64,000 bases of DNA from Trissonchulus latispiculum (lineage: Eukaryota > Nematoda > Enoplea > Enoplida > Ironidae), in assembly GCA_030248195.1 (NCBI GenBank), contig JASAND010020864.1, positions 39,879 through 103,878 on the forward strand, read 5' to 3'. Position numbers and translations under genes: made by a program. This document shows, piece after piece, positions 10,826 through 20,885 of this stretch. Below the pieces are notes generated by a model. It searched no databases. It was not told the origin of the DNA and was given only the letters and a program-made list of their open reading frames with translations. How positions within the stretch are numbered: the stretch's first letter is position 1; each line of letters starts with the position of its first letter.

Positions 10826-10956
10826 CCTGTTTGAGCTGCGTCAGGCCTCACTGCTAGCAGCAGACGACGCTGACGCTGACGCTGACGCTGAGGAGGACCA
10901 GGACGAGACGAAACAATTGTTTGGCTTTATGAAACTGGCGGAGAATAGTAACAAAG
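10826..10956 (+). CDS. BUB1B: BubR1/Mad3 exon 3 of window: end of TPR and acidic linker
   Basis: The acceptor is TTAATGTTTTAG. One base completes the CG codon left by exon 2. The exon then reads LFELRQASLLAADDADADAD followed by AEEDQDETKQLFGFMKLAEN and SNK, and ends in phase 1 at GTGAGC. In BubR1/BUB1 the TPR domain is followed by a short 'F--R-S---LLA' helix and an acidic stretch, which fits. The Asp-Ala repeat comes from a (GACGCT)n tract and may vary in length between individuals. Start phase 2 and end phase 1 are exactly what exons 2 and 4 require, which is strong support for a coding segment without any recognisable fold. A broken duplicate lies about 0.3 kb upstream. Confidence 0.75.
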
Positions 10957-11066
10957 GTGAGCGTTAGCGCCCTCATATAGCTTCTTGGCTTAGTAGCATG
11001 TAGCTAGGCTACGCTGGAAGTTTGCGAGATCCGCAAGCAGCATTGAAAGTCTGAAATGCTGAAAAA

Positions 11067-11308
11067 GTTCTCGAGTTCTCGAGTCAAGTTTCGCCAACTT
11101 GAGACTTCCTCGAGAAATTTTTGAAAATCTAAATTTGCAAGTTTTTTCTTCCTCTTTCAATAACTTCTGTAATTGACTCAATGAATTATATACCATAAAA
11201 TTTTCCGTAAATACTACTTTTACATATAATTTTTTATAGAGAAGAGGCTTTTGTCACTGAAAACAGACTATATACTCGAGAACTTGAGAACTCGAGAACT
11301 CGAGACGG
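11067..11308. repeat. CTCGAG-rich inverted repeats in intron 3
   Basis: Clusters of TCTCGAGTTCTCGAG (about 11070) and CTCGAGAACTTGAGAACTCG (about 11275) can pair over about 200 bp. An open stretch after TTTTTATAG (11240) was examined as an exon and rejected. Confidence 0.5.
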
Positions 11309-11317
11309 TTTTTTATC

Positions 11318-11575
11318 ATAGGGGTCGCTACCGCGAAAAGTGCGTGCTTAAGGTCAAATGACAGTGTAAAACAAGGCTGCGCAGAAGCTGCGCAGATTCC
11401 TGGGCAGATTATGCGCAGATTATGTGCGCAAAATATTGTACGTGTCGAGTTTAGTATGTGTGCGAAGTTTCATCCCCGTACCACTTTCCGTTAAAAAGTT
11501 GCCCCAAAAATCGCTTACGAGAGTGATGTTTTTTTCCGGTTTCTCTGATTTGATGTCTCATAAGGGGGTTTTGTA
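11318..11575. repeat. GCGCAGAAGCTGCGC module with decayed H1 hairpin, copy 1
   Basis: It begins with ATAGGGGTCGC-TACC-GCG, a damaged H1 hairpin, and continues with GACAGTGTAAAACAAGGCTG, CTGCGCAGAAGCTGCGCAG, CGTGTCGAGTTTAGTATGTG and TTTTTTTCCGGTTTCTC. Related copies are at 40154-40400 and 54317-54500. Confidence 0.7.
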
Positions 11576-11599
11576 GGCGTAATAACTAGAGATCCTAGA

Positions 11600-12040
11600 G
11601 AATAACTAGAGAACCAAATATATTCTTGGAGTACGCAACAAAAATAATTAAGTACGTTTCCCGATAAGTACCCGGTAAGTATCATACAATAAGTACGCAT
11701 TCCCGATAGGCTAGTTTTTATGCTTCCCGGGGGTAGAAAAAATTTTTGGCTAGGGTCCAAAGTCGGTCAACGCTAAAATGACCCAAAAGTATGCTTAACA
11801 TTAGCCGTAATAAGTCAGATTGCGCTATATATGGGGCTAAACTAATTATTTGGCGTAATACTAGACATGTTGGGGTTGTAAAATCTTGAATTCGTTTTCC
11901 GATAAGTTGCACCATTTTTGGGTACTGGCCCGCCAAAGTTGGTGAATTTTGGGTCCGACTTTGAACTTAGTTTTTTCGCTTATTTTTCAAGATAGACTTC
12001 TCAAATGCATATAAAGGTTTTCGGGGACTCCTGAACCGAC
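11600..12040. other. Intron sequence, no feature recognised
   Basis: Contains repeated CCCGATAAGTA words but no coding exon, TIR or array that I could support. Confidence 0.4.
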
Positions 12041-12582
12041 TCTGAACACGGAACCGACTCCTGGAGGTCCACAGTAGGCTTTACTTGGCCTCTCAAAACT
12101 TTGCCTATAGGGGTTTTCTGGTGCGCCCAGCTCATTCCCGGTCTCCGTTTTGCCGTCCGACCCACCCATCTTGCTGGGCTGGTTCCACTTGACCGTCTGA
12201 GGGGTCAGGTCGGAAACCGATTCCTGGAGGTCCATAGTAGGCTTTACTTGGCCTCTCAAAACTTTGTCTATGGGGGTTTTCTGGTGCGCCCAGCTCATTC
12301 CCGGTGTCCGTTTTGCCGTCCGACCCACCCATGATTTTGCTGTGCTGGTTCCACTTTGCCGTCTGGAGGGTCCGGTCGGTACCAACTTCCGGGAACATCA
12401 TATATGACTGTACTTAGCCTTTCAAAACTTTGTCCATAGGGGTTTTCTGGTGCGCCCAGCTCATTCCCGGTGTCCGTTTTGCCGTCCGACCCACCCATTT
12501 TGCTGTGCTGGTTCCACTTAGCCGTCTGAAGGGTCAGGTCGGCAACTACTTCCTAGATGTCCATCTTAGGCTTTACTCAGCC
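12041..12582. repeat. Tandem array, about 165-bp units (three)
   Basis: Units repeat TCAAAACTTTG(C/T)C(T/C)ATAGG, GGTTTTCTGGTGCGCCCAGC, TTTTGCCGTCCGACCCACCC and TGGTTCCACTT at about 12091, 12254 and 12421. A related two-unit block is at 40790-41075. Long open frames are shadows. Confidence 0.8.
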
Positions 12583-12591
12583 TCATATATC

Positions 12592-12617
12592 ATGAGGGTG
12601 CGCGGAGCGCCCCTCAT
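12592..12617. repeat. H1 hairpin (ATGAGGGTGCGC variant)
   Basis: ATGAGGG(T)GCGC-GGA-GCGC(C)CCTCAT is flanked by TATC and AATA and followed by ATGAGCTATAAAGGCACTTT, the standard start of an H1 module. Confidence 0.75.
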
Positions 12618-12649
12618 AATATGAGCTATAAAGGCACTTTGCGGATTTG

Positions 12650-13364
12650 GGAAACTGGTTCAAGCTACTGGAGATAGTTGGAAGGCTGAAATTTTGCATA
12701 CAACGGGTATTGGGCATGGGGAATTCACTGGTGGTGTTACTTTGGTGATCCAACCCATGGCTGGCCAGATCTGGTTCAACTGGTTCAAAGTTGAACCAGT
12801 TCCTGGTTCAAGCTACTAGAGATAGTTGGAAGGCTGAAATCGTGCATACAAAGGTTATTGGGCATGGGGAATGCACTGGTGGTGTTACTTTGGTGATCCG
12901 ATCCATGGCTGGCCAGATCTGGTTCAACTGGTTCAAAGTTGAACCAGTTCCTGGTTCAAGCTACTGGAGATAGCTGGAAGGCTGGTATTTGGCATACAAA
13001 GGTTATTGGGCATGGGGAATTCACTGGTGGTGTTATTTTGGGGATCCGACCCATGGCTGGCCAGATCTGGTTCAACTGGTTCAAAGTTGAACCAGGTCCT
13101 GGTTCAAGCGACTGGAGATAGCTGGAAGGCTGGTATTTGGCATACAAAGGTTATTGGGCTTGGGGAATTCACTGGTGGTGTTATTTTGGGGATCCGACCC
13201 ATTGTTGGCCAGATCTGGTTCAACTGGTTCAAAGTTGAACCAGTTCCTGGTTCAAGCGACTGGAGATCGCTGGAAGGTTGATATTTGGCATACAAAGGTT
13301 ATTGGGCATGGGGAATTCACCGGTGGTGTTATTTTGGGGTTCCGACCCATGGCTGGCCGCACTA
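12650..13364. repeat. 148-bp satellite array A (left part)
   Basis: About five diverged units. Each has GGTTCAACTGGTTCAAAGTT and its inverted GAACCAGTT, then AGATAGTTGGAAGGCTG, ACAAAGGTTATTGGGCATGG and CCCATGGCTGGCCAGATCTG. 148 is not divisible by three, so the 60-residue ORFs repeated in it are not a coding repeat. The array is cut by a MITE at 13365 and resumes at 13753. Confidence 0.9.
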
Positions 13365-13752
13365 GCGTAGCCAGAAAAAATTTCGGGGGGGGAATGCAAA
13401 ATTTTTCCGGGGGGTCTGGGGGGCGGAGCCCCCGAAAAGCTGAGAAATTTTTGTATTTCGTGACCTTCGTGGAATTTTTACAGAGCATTCTTTGAAATTA
13501 CAATAATATTTAAGGCGCAGTGCGTGTTCATGCTCCCAAATGATGCAGAAGCTGGTCAAACTACACTAAATAGGGTAATTTGTGCTCATTTTTTAGTGCA
13601 AAACACGTATTACAATGGTATAATACACATATTTCGCGCCGACGGCGCGAAAACTTTTTGAAAAAGGCGTTTACACACGTGGCAGGAAAAAATTTCTGGG
13701 GGGCAACACCATTTCGGGGGGGAATTCCCCCCATTCCCCCCCCTGGCTACGC
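13365..13752. mobile_element. G-rich foldback MITE inside the 148-bp array
   Basis: Inverted ends are GCGTAGCCAG (13365) and CTGGCTACGC (13743-13752), with G runs at the left, C runs at the right, and a CGCCGACGGCG core. The array word GGCTGGCCG is present on both sides (13351, 13758), consistent with a duplicated target, though a few extra bases lie between. Non-coding. Confidence 0.75.
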
Positions 13753-14066
13753 GCCTGGCTGGCCGGATCTGGTTCAACTGGTTCAAAGTTGAACCAGTTC
13801 GTGGTTCAGGCTACTGGACATAGCTGGAAGGCTGACATTTGGCATACAAAGGTTATTGGGCATGGGGAATTTACTGGTGGTGTTATTTCGGGGATCCGAC
13901 CCATGGCTGGCCAGATCTGGTTCATCTGGTTCAAAGTTGAACCAGTCCTTGGTTCAAGCTACTGGAGATAGCTGGAAGGCTGATATTTGGCATACAAAGG
14001 TTATTGGGCATGGGGAATCAGCTGGTGTTGTTATTTTGGGGATCCGACCCAAGGCTGGCCAGATCT
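13753..14066. repeat. 148-bp satellite array A (right part)
   Basis: Two further units of the array continue after the MITE and then join the truncated FB1 at about 14067. Confidence 0.85.
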
Positions 14067-14532
14067 GGTTGTACTACGGCAAGCAACGAGAAAAGACTTG
14101 ATTCAATCCGGGAGGAAACAGAACATCGTTGGAATGATTCGTTCAGTTATTCTTGATATGTATATAAATTTCCGTAGAAATGGAAAATGCACAGAGATCT
14201 CTAGAGAGACATCTATCAAGAGATTCTTAATAGAAAATTTAGTCTTCGTCAATGCTCGAATATCAGAGGTGTAAATTGTTTGTGCACTATAAAGTATAAA
14301 ATCGAATCGAAACATTGGTACGTATGCATGTATAATTTAGCAATCCGCGAATATGGGTTGTTCGGCGAAGCTGTGCCCATATTAATTTGCTCACAACCTA
14401 CGTAGTCCTCTTCTGTTTTGGAACCTAGCCCCCATATTAAGCATTTTTAAGACTAGTCCTCTCTTGATTTTGCAACCTCACCATCACCCATATTACTTTT
14501 TCATGCTCCAGAGGAGCATTTTTATTACTTGT
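14067..14532. mobile_element. FB1 foldback element, 5'-truncated copy
   Basis: The core (ACGGCAAGCAACGAGAAAAG onward) and the complete right TIR (about 14344-14532, ending ATTTTTATTACTTGT) match FB1. The left TIR is missing, replaced by satellite sequence. Confidence 0.8.
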
Positions 14533-14551
14533 TATATTATGACATACGCCA

Positions 14552-15157
14552 ATATGAGCCTCGTTGTAGGTCAGGATCCCAACTCTATCCAATGTGCCGA
14601 ATCTGCCTGCAGCCTCTTTACCAATGCTGTCTCCGAAGCGCAGAGAGTAGCTGTACCTGTTGGTGATTCCAGACCTCCCAAGCCATGGTGGTCTCCAGCT
14701 GTGGCAGCTGCCATAGGTCGTCGTGAAGCTCTCTACAAGGAATCAAGGCAGAATCCGGATCGCTTTCCTGAGTGGAAGGAGGCGTGCAGAACAGCTCGAC
14801 AGCTAATCATCGACTCAAAGCGAGAATCCTGGAGAAACTTTGGATATCCTATATCCTATATCCTCTCAGCTGAATGCCAGATCCGATCCCTCCTCAGTCT
14901 GGAGGACAATCAAGCGGATTGATGGATGACATGACAACACAGTGGACGGAACTCTGGTTCTGCCCTTGTCGTCAATGGAAAGGTCCTAGCTACACTCTGT
15001 GCCAAAGCTAATGCCTTCGTTAAGGAGTACGCTTCGGTAGCGTTAACTCGGCCCAGGAAGGAAGGAAGACAGGATCGTCCCTCATCAAATGAAAGACGCT
15101 CTGAGGCTACAGTGCAGCCGAGCTACAGTGGAGGGGCTCCTGGCCCTGATGGCATCA
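14552..15157 (+). pseudogene. Non-LTR retrotransposon fragment, segment between EN and RT (left part)
   Basis: Encodes AVPVGDSRPPKPWWSPAVAA and CRTARQLIIDSKRESW, the linker between endonuclease and RT. This matches 'IPTGDSRPPKPWWTPEVERA' of the intact element. It then decays and reaches the RT motif GAPGPDGI, where a (-) strand retrotransposon has inserted at 15158. The EN domain is missing. Confidence 0.8.
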
Positions 15158-15693
15158 TCATCATCATCGTCATATCTTGGGCCAATCGGTGAGACCATAT
15201 AGCCGGGCTAAAGGCGCCCGGAACCCCGGAGGAAGTCCAACACCCCGGGAGGGTCATACCACAGGACGGCCAGGCCTTGGGAGCAGTCGAGGTGGGAACG
15301 CCGGGTTATTGATTTCCTGGGGCAGCTCAATATCAAGTGCTCGAGCGTTTCTTCTTCCTGTAGGCAGTCAGGGCAAAGGGGGGAGGGACAGCCAGCTGGA
15401 TCAATAATATGCCTGTATTGGAGGAGGGATTTACCAGTTCGCAGCTGTGAGAGTAGAGTTCGGTGGGCCTTGGGGATGCCCATTTCGCGGTTACTTGGGA
15501 CCGGCCCGCGGTCCCCAAATAATGTCCTGGCTCTGTCATGGCTCAGTCCAGTACGTATGCCACGCCGACGTCGTTTCCCCCCTCAGGACGGCAGTAGCTG
15601 TTCCAATGGATTTCACCTTGCTGCCGCGGTGGAGCAGCTTGTGATCATCAGATGCCGGTGGCCCAACAAGATGGATCCAACTTTGGGCTGCCA
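15158..15693 (-). mobile_element. 5'-truncated non-LTR retrotransposon with 11-bp TSD
   Basis: Minus-strand C-terminus of an RNase H-type non-LTR element. It has MGIPKAHRTLLSQLRTGKSL and a zinc knuckle CPDCLQEEETLEHLILSC, ending LDFLRGSGRL. A tail of (ATG)n lies at 15158-15170. The 11-bp target TGATGGCATCA is duplicated at 15147-15157 and 15694-15704. It interrupts the RT of the + strand element exactly, so it is the younger insertion. Confidence 0.9.
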
Positions 15694-15704
15694 TGATGGC
15701 ATCA

Positions 15705-17155
15705 GTAATGCCAGTGTCTACGCCATCTAACTGAGAAAGGCAAAAACTTCCTCCTCCATCTCTGCAACCTCTGTCTAGCGTCCGGCGCCTGCCCAGATAA
15801 ATGGAAGAGGGCAAAAAAATCATTCCTATCCTGAAGCAGGGCAAGCCCGCGGAGAATCCCAGCAGCTATCGGCCAATCTCCCTGACCTCCTGCGTTGCCA
15901 AAATTATGGAACGGCCAGTAAAGGAGCTCCTGGCTAGAATCAGAAATTGCCAAGATCGCCAAGCAGGATTCAGAGCCTTGCGATCCACTGAAGATTGATC
16001 CTCAGATTGACCCAATCAAGCAGCCAGAACTCTCCTTGCCCTTATTGATTTCAGCCGTGCCTTTGGACAGGGTATGGCATGTCGGCCTCATCCGAAAAAT
16101 GATCAGACTCGGAGTGCCACCCTATCTCATCAGATCAGATGGATCTATGCTTTCCCGTCAAACCGATACTGCCATGTAGAATTCGAAGGAGCTGTCAGCA
16201 AAGCCAGGCGCTTCCGCAGCGGGGTGCCTCAAGGCTGCGTCCTATCCCCCACCCTCTTCCCCATCTTCGTCAATTCAATAGCCAAAAATTTGCCAGAAGG
16301 TGTGTTCGTCTCTCTTTTTGCAGACGACTTGGCCGTCTGGACGCAGCATCCATCTCCCTTGAAAGCGGAATGCCTCCTACAGCAACTACAGTATATCTGA
16401 CTGGGCCAATTCTAACGACATGGAAATAAATGCCGGCAAATGTGAATCAACCCTCTTTACCACTTGGAACGAAGAGCAGAGCTTCAGGCCTGTGCTGCAG
16501 ATCGCGGGCCAGTAAGTTCCCTATAATAAAAATCCTACCTTCCTGGGAATTAAATTTGATCCCTGCCTATCCTTCAAAGCACACATCGATTCAATCGTTG
16601 TGAAGCTCAGGAAACGCAACAATGTGCTCAAGGCCAGTAAGTTCCCTATAATAAAAATCCTACCTTCCTGGGAATTAAATTTGATCCCTGCCTATCCTTC
16701 AAAGCACACATCGATTCAATCGTTGTGAAGCTCAGGAAACGCAACAATGTGCTCAAGGCCCTTGCAGGAACCAGGTGGGGTAGTTCGAAAGAGGATCTCC
16801 GGTTGGTCTACCTTACCTACATCGCTTCTGCAATGGAATACTGCTGCTCTGCCTGGATGGGCACTACAGCAGACTCCAACCTCGCCAAGCTACAGACGAT
16901 CCAAAACGAAGCAGCAAGAGCCATCTCTGGCTGCGTGGTAGGGTCTCCAGCTGATCTTGTGCAAAATGAAGCCAACCTCCTCCCGCTGGAATCGAGCGCT
17001 AGAATTGCAACCTGCCTAGCCTTCGAAAAATCAAGACGTCTACCTTGCAGCAACCCAGTAAAGACGTGAGCTGAACGTTCTGTCCGGCAGCGACTGGGTA
17101 GCCAACGTAGCTGGCGTGAAGTGGGAAAACGTCTGTCCAGCGGTCACCAGTTACT
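15705..17155 (+). pseudogene. Non-LTR retrotransposon fragment, RT (right part)
   Basis: RT continues: IIPILKQGKPAENPSSYRPI, LTSCVAKIMERP, AGFRALRSTED, SGVPQGCVLSPTLF (the same frame reads QGCVLSPTLFPIFVNSI), SLFADDLAVWTQ, and then thumb KALAGTRWGSSKEDLRLVYL and EAARAISGC. Stops and frameshifts are frequent. A 125-bp direct duplication is present (16511-16760). It is 3'-truncated near 17155, before RNase H. Confidence 0.85.
16511..16760. repeat. 125-bp tandem duplication inside retrotransposon RT
   Basis: 16511-16635 and 16636-16760 repeat from AGTAAGTTCCCTATAATAAA to GTGCTCAAGGCC with almost no difference. Translation shows a duplicated RT thumb segment. Confidence 0.85.
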
Positions 17156-18062
17156 TACTGAACCTTATCACATTAAAACATTTATTACAGGATTCCTCTC
17201 TTTCTAATTTATTGATGGCACAGTATTGTGCCAGCAGCACAAACTATTACAAGATTCCTCTGAGAAAGTGTTATTATGCCACATTATTGTGGCAGAAATA
17301 CAAACTATTACAAGATTCCTCTGAGAAAGTGTTATTATGCCACATTATTGTAGCAGAAATACTACCTATTACAGGATTTCAAATTATAAGGTTGCCAAAC
17401 TTCTGTGTGGCAAGAACACGTATGGCAGCACGAGTAGCCGCGATTTTGCCCGCATGCTTGCAAATCCTTATCATTGAACCATTTATTACAGGATTCCTCT
17501 CTCTAATTTATTGATGCCACACTATTGTGCCAGCAGCACAAACTATTACAAGATTCCTCTGAGAAAGTGTTATTATGCCACATTATTGTGGCAGAAGTAC
17601 AAACTATTACAAGATTCCTCTGAGAAAGTGTTATAATGCCACATTATTGTGGCAGAAATACAAACTATTACAGGATTCTTCTCTACACATTCTAAAGCGC
17701 CAGTAGTTGTGCGATAAGGAATCAATAATAAATTTTTGTATCAAGTTGGTTCTGTAACATCTCTTATTTCAAAGAGAAAGGTGGGTTTTGTTTAAAATTA
17801 TGCCTGGCAATATATGAAAACCTGTCCCAGGCATTTTCTTTGGCAAAGGCAAAAAAGTTGCATCTGGAACATTTAAGAAAACCAATAACAATGTTGCACT
17901 CAAATCCATGATTGTACTAATCTGACACAATACTGTGGCATTTAGTCTTGGTTTAGGGAGGAATTTTGTAATTGTTTACGAAATAGAGAGGAATCTTGTA
18001 ATAGTTGCAAAATTGTGGCACAGATGTGTGGCACGAGTGATGGCAGCAAGAGTACATTATCT
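17156..18062. repeat. ATTACAAGATTCCTC repeat region with inverted end
   Basis: About 60-bp units repeat CACATTATTGTGGCAGAAAT, ACAAACTATTACAAGATTCC and CTGAGAAAGTG (about 17220-17690). Inverted forms (GAGGAATTTTGTAATTG, GAGGAATCTTGTAAT) are near 17955-18000, suggesting a decayed foldback. The inverted words recur at 30833-31160. Confidence 0.65.
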
Positions 18063-18330
18063 GCAAGCAGTCAGACCAGTTGTAAGCGGCCGGAGCCTTT
18101 CTTGTACGCTGCCGGCCCATTTCTCTCAACTTCTTTCAACAAGGAACCATCACCTCAAGACGAAGTCAGTCTATTTAGGTTATTAGTCGAGTCAAGAAAA
18201 TTCTTAGGTCAATTTGGTTGGAATCACGAAATTTTAAAACATTATGAATCTCCGTGGAAATCGCTGCTTAGTTCTGATGTTAAACATAAGCTACCCAGAC
18301 AGGTCGAAATATCGCCGTCTGTGGGTGGGT
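18063..18330 (+). other. Open reading frame segment of unknown origin
   Basis: One frame reads CKRPEPFLYAAGPFLST, EVSLFRLLVESRKFLGQFGW and HEILKHYESPWKSLLSSDVK. The composition looks protein-like and differs from the surrounding repeats. I do not recognise a family, splice boundaries are unclear, and it does not fit BubR1. It could be a transposase or captured-gene fragment. Confidence that it is expressed is low. Confidence 0.25.
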
Positions 18331-18399
18331 GTGGCACAGGAGGTAGAGTGCTGTACTCTTAAACCAAAGCTCTGCGCCTCGCTAAAGACTGACTTAAAA

Positions 18400-18678
18400 A
18401 TTTGTAGTCTTCTAAAAATTCAGTCTTTTATATAATTCTCTTGTGGAAAGGCCTTAAGAGTTGAAATACCAACTCGAAAGTAATTGTAGTTTAGGATTCG
18501 TCTGTTAGGGTGAAGATTTTCCGGTACAAAAAAATTTAAGTTATATAATATGTGAATAAAAGTGAAAAAGGATATTTAAAAATAGATTATTCATTAGATT
18601 ATTTGAAAAACAGGGGTGAGGAGTGGGTCACCAAAGTTTTGCTTGTTATCTGTATATTAGTATTAATTTCTTAGTATC
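18400..18678. other. Intron sequence, nothing recognised
   Basis: AT-rich sequence without array, TIR or ORF support. Confidence 0.4.
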
Positions 18679-18707
18679 ATGGGGGTGCTCGGAGAGCCCC
18701 CCCCCAT
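18679..18707. repeat. H1 hairpin (ATGGGGGTGCTC variant)
   Basis: ATGGGGGTGCTC-GGA-GAGC..CCCCCAT is flanked by TATC and AATA and followed by ATGAGCTATAAAGGCATTTT. The inner pair GCTC/GAGC replaces GCGC/GCGC of the 12592 copy. Confidence 0.8.
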
Positions 18708-19262
18708 AATATGAGCTATAAAGGCATTTTGCGGATTTTGAAAAGTGCTAATTAGGCATAACTAATTAACGGGAAGGAATTAAGAGCTAATATTTACATT
18801 TTTGAAATCTCCAGGCCAAGAGCTTTCGAATGATACCAAACTTGCCCGGAAAAACTGAACTTTGAAAAAAATCGACTTTCTCTTACGGGTTTGAAAGTGG
18901 GTTTTTTCTCTGTATTCAGCATGATTTTTGTCAATTTTGTGTTAACTCGATTTTTCGAACGGCCCATAGGAAAAATTTTTCTATACTACTTTTTGAATAT
19001 CTAGGCAATGGTACTTAGCAAGTTTATGTTTTTTTTCCGAATTTCGCTCTGGTTCGATTTTTATAGATGGTCAAAAATGGAAAAAAATAACGTTTTTGGA
19101 CACCTTCAGGCTGAAAAATTTCTAAGTCCGAAAATTTGAAAATAGTCAAAAAACGGGCAAAAACAGCGTTTTTCGGCCTTGGGGTGGTACCCACATATAG
19201 TAAATCGGGGTGGCTGAACACGATGAGCATAGTGCCGACACCGTATCTCGCCTGGTTCATCT
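18708..19262. repeat. Body of an H1-headed module
   Basis: Shares GGAATTAAGAGCTAATATTT, GAGCTTTCGAATGATACCAA and CTTGCCCGGAAAAA with 37784-37930. It ends with TATATAGTAAATCGGGGTGG, CTGAACACGATGAGCATAG and the GGTTCATCTGGTTC start of the satellite. No coding. Confidence 0.7.
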
Positions 19263-20053
19263 GGTTCAACTGGTTCAAAGTTGAACCAGTTCCTGGTTCA
19301 AGCTATTGGAGATAGCTAGAAGGCTGAAATTTTGCATGCAAAGGTTATTGGGCATGGGGAATTCACTGGTGGTGTTACTTTGGTGATCCGACCCATGGCT
19401 GGCCAGATCTGGTTCAACTGGTTCAAAATTGAACCAGTTCCTGGTTCAAGCTACTGGAGATAGTTGGAAGGCTGAAATTTTGCATACAAAGGTTATTGGG
19501 CATGGGGAATTCACTGGTGGTGTTACTTTGGTGATCCGACCCATGGCTGGCCAGATCTGGTTCAACTGGTTCAAAATTGAACCAGTTCCTGGTTCAAGCT
19601 ACTGGAGATAGTTGGAAGGCTGAAATTTTGCATACAAAGGTTATTGGGCATGGGGAATTCACTGGTGGTGTTACTTTGGTGATCCGACCCATGGCTGGCC
19701 AGATCTGGTTCAACTGGTTCAAAATTGAACCAGTTCCTGGTTCAAGCTACTGGAGATAGTTGGAAGGCTGAAATTTTGCATACAAAGGGTATTGGGCATG
19801 GGGAATTCACTAATCACTGGTGGTGTTACTTTGGTGATCCGACCCATGGCTGGCCAGATCTGGTTCAACTGGTTCAAAGTTGAACCAGTTCCTGGTTCAA
19901 GCTACTGGAGATAGTTGGAAGGCTGAAATCGTGCATACAAAGGTTATTGGGCATGGGGAATTCACTGGTGGTGTTACTTTGGTGATCCGACCCATGGCTG
20001 GCCACATCTGGTTCAACTGGTTCAAAGTTGAACCAGTTCCTGGTTCAAGCTAC
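19263..20053. repeat. 148-bp satellite array B (left of LTR element)
   Basis: About five highly similar units. The last is broken after GGTTCAAGCTAC by the LTR element, and the array resumes at 26510 with CTACTGAAGATAGTTGGAAG. Confidence 0.92.
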
Positions 20054-20867
20054 TGTCACAGGTGCTAGAAAACGGTTCAAAATTTACGTAAAGAATTGAA
20101 TATTTTCTTAGAAACTAGGCATGCAAACTAGGTACTGATTGACAAAAACATACGCAAAGCTAACGTAACTAAGCTAAGCTAACTACGAAAACAAGGTAAA
20201 TTACCTAAGCTCTGCCCTTCTACCATATGCGCCTAGTATGGAGGTGACGCAGCGTTCTAACTTAGGTATTACAATTTACTCATTTCTCTGACTTTCTGCG
20301 TTGCTGACACTCAAAGTCTAACCTAAGTTTTATTAGCTTGAAAGTAGCTGATTCAGAGAACTGCCAAAAGTGATGAATCCATTTTATGGCTTTTGCACTT
20401 TTTATGAGACATGACTAAGATCATTAGTGTCAAAACTCATGAATCAGCTAATAACTTTTACTAACTTCAAAGAGTTTCCTTTTAAATTGTGCAATATCCT
20501 GCGGAAATTGCACCATACTCACTGAGTCAGCACACCGCTATATAAGCGCTAGCTTTCTAGCAGTCAGCGGCCAGTCGTCAGTGTTTCCCTTTAACCAACT
20601 CCTGTGTTATGAAATGCCATCATACGTATTGCTGTGTATAGTGTATTATATATAACTATTAAATCTGCTCTTGTAAATGATATATATGCCTACGCAATAT
20701 ATATGCTTTAATATATTTATGCTGTATATTATTAATGAAGTTTGGCTTAACTTTTGGTTACTGACTCTACTCCGATCCATACCCTGCAGTAACAGGTCCA
20801 GTTTTGGAATTACTGGGCTACCTTATTACGCTTCCACAAACACTGCGCCGGACCTCGACCTGCTACA
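20054..20867 (+). repeat. Left LTR
   Basis: TG...CA termini, TATATAAG promoter-like box near 20540 followed by TCAGTGTTTCCC, and the PBS begins two bases after its end. Matches 25696-26509. Confidence 0.9.
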
Positions 20868-20869
20868 TT

Positions 20870-20885
20870 TGGTAGCAGAGCGTGG
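20870..20885 (+). promoter_or_regulatory. tRNA-iMet primer binding site
   Basis: TGGTAGCAGAGCGTGG: the first 11 bases complement the acceptor end of animal initiator-Met tRNA. A second copy follows the internal LTR at about 23624. Confidence 0.8.

Noticed and set aside
11240..11320. Open stretch after TTTTTATAG (EEAFVTENRLYTREL) as an exon
   Set aside because: It is made of CTCGAG repeats, has no donor, and its sequence does not resemble the family.
12041..12582. Minus-strand ORFs of 67-132 residues (GRQNGDRE... repeats) as a gene
   Set aside because: They are shadows of a 165-bp tandem repeat and shift frame between units.
18325..18400. tRNA or tRNA-derived SINE (box A-like TGGCACAGGAGGTAGAGTGC)
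   Set aside because: No box B, no cloverleaf and no acceptor stem could be drawn.
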